Assembly (NCBI GenBank): GCA_030642025.1
Contig: DAOWOO010000107.1
Coordinates: 1 to 5,704, forward strand
Direction: 5' to 3'
DNA from: Candidatus Zixiibacteriota bacterium
Lineage (GTDB): Bacteria > Zixibacteria > MSB-5A5 > GN15 > PGXB01
Length of the DNA: 5,704 bases
Shown: positions 5,689-5,704 of the stretch, one piece after another
How the letters are laid out: every line of letters begins with the position of its first letter
How positions within the stretch are numbered: the stretch's first letter is position 1
The notes under the pieces: model-generated
Seen by the model: the letters and a program-made list of their open reading frames with translations, nothing else
Database searches by the model: none
Told to the model about the DNA's origin: nothing
Program-made: the position numbers and the translations under genes

Positions 5689-5704
5689 CATTAAACCGGC
5701 GCAA

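Overview
The window holds six same-strand genes and no mobile element, CRISPR array, tRNA or rRNA. The organism looks like a diderm (outer-membrane) bacterium of medium GC outside the Firmicutes. The LolC/E-type permease and LolD belong to the machinery that releases lipoproteins from the inner membrane. Ribosomal protein L27 begins directly with MAHKK and lacks the cleaved N-terminal extension typical of Firmicutes. The McsA-McsB-ClpC set, best known from Firmicutes, is nevertheless complete. A candidate phylum of the Zixibacteria or FCB kind would fit, but that is only an inference from gene content.

Layout, left to right: (1) 2-448, the C-terminal end of a LolC/LolE-family permease, cut by the window edge. 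(2) 449-546, a 98-base gap with a candidate sigma70-type promoter and a 10-base palindrome over its -10. (3) 547-1248, lolD, with a TTG start behind a strong Shine-Dalgarno. (4) 1259-1780, mcsA, with two CxxC zinc-finger pairs and a UVR motif. (5) 1780-2832, mcsB, a protein-arginine kinase whose GTG start shares one base with the mcsA stop. (6) 2833-2885, a short leader with an 8-base inverted repeat and a possible extended -10. (7) 2886-5345, clpC, a complete Hsp100 unfoldase. (8) 5346-5436, a hairpin terminator interleaved with a near-consensus promoter. (9) 5437-5688, rpmA (L27).

How the genes work together: McsA activates and scaffolds McsB. McsB phosphorylates arginines on damaged or regulatory proteins. 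The ClpC N-domain recognises phosphoarginine and feeds the substrate to ClpP, which is not in the window. The Lol genes serve outer-membrane lipoprotein traffic. lolD, mcsA and mcsB are packed tightly enough to be one transcript. The window shows no ctsR, the repressor that heads this operon in Firmicutes, and no CtsR or CIRCE operator was seen. Control of the stress genes must therefore differ; the best candidates are the lolD promoter and the inverted repeat before clpC. rpmA appears to be a separate transcription unit with its own strong promoter.

Most of the window is conserved core machinery. The points worth a second look are the coupling of lolD to the arginine-phosphorylation genes, the clpC leader, and the terminator-promoter overlap before rpmA.
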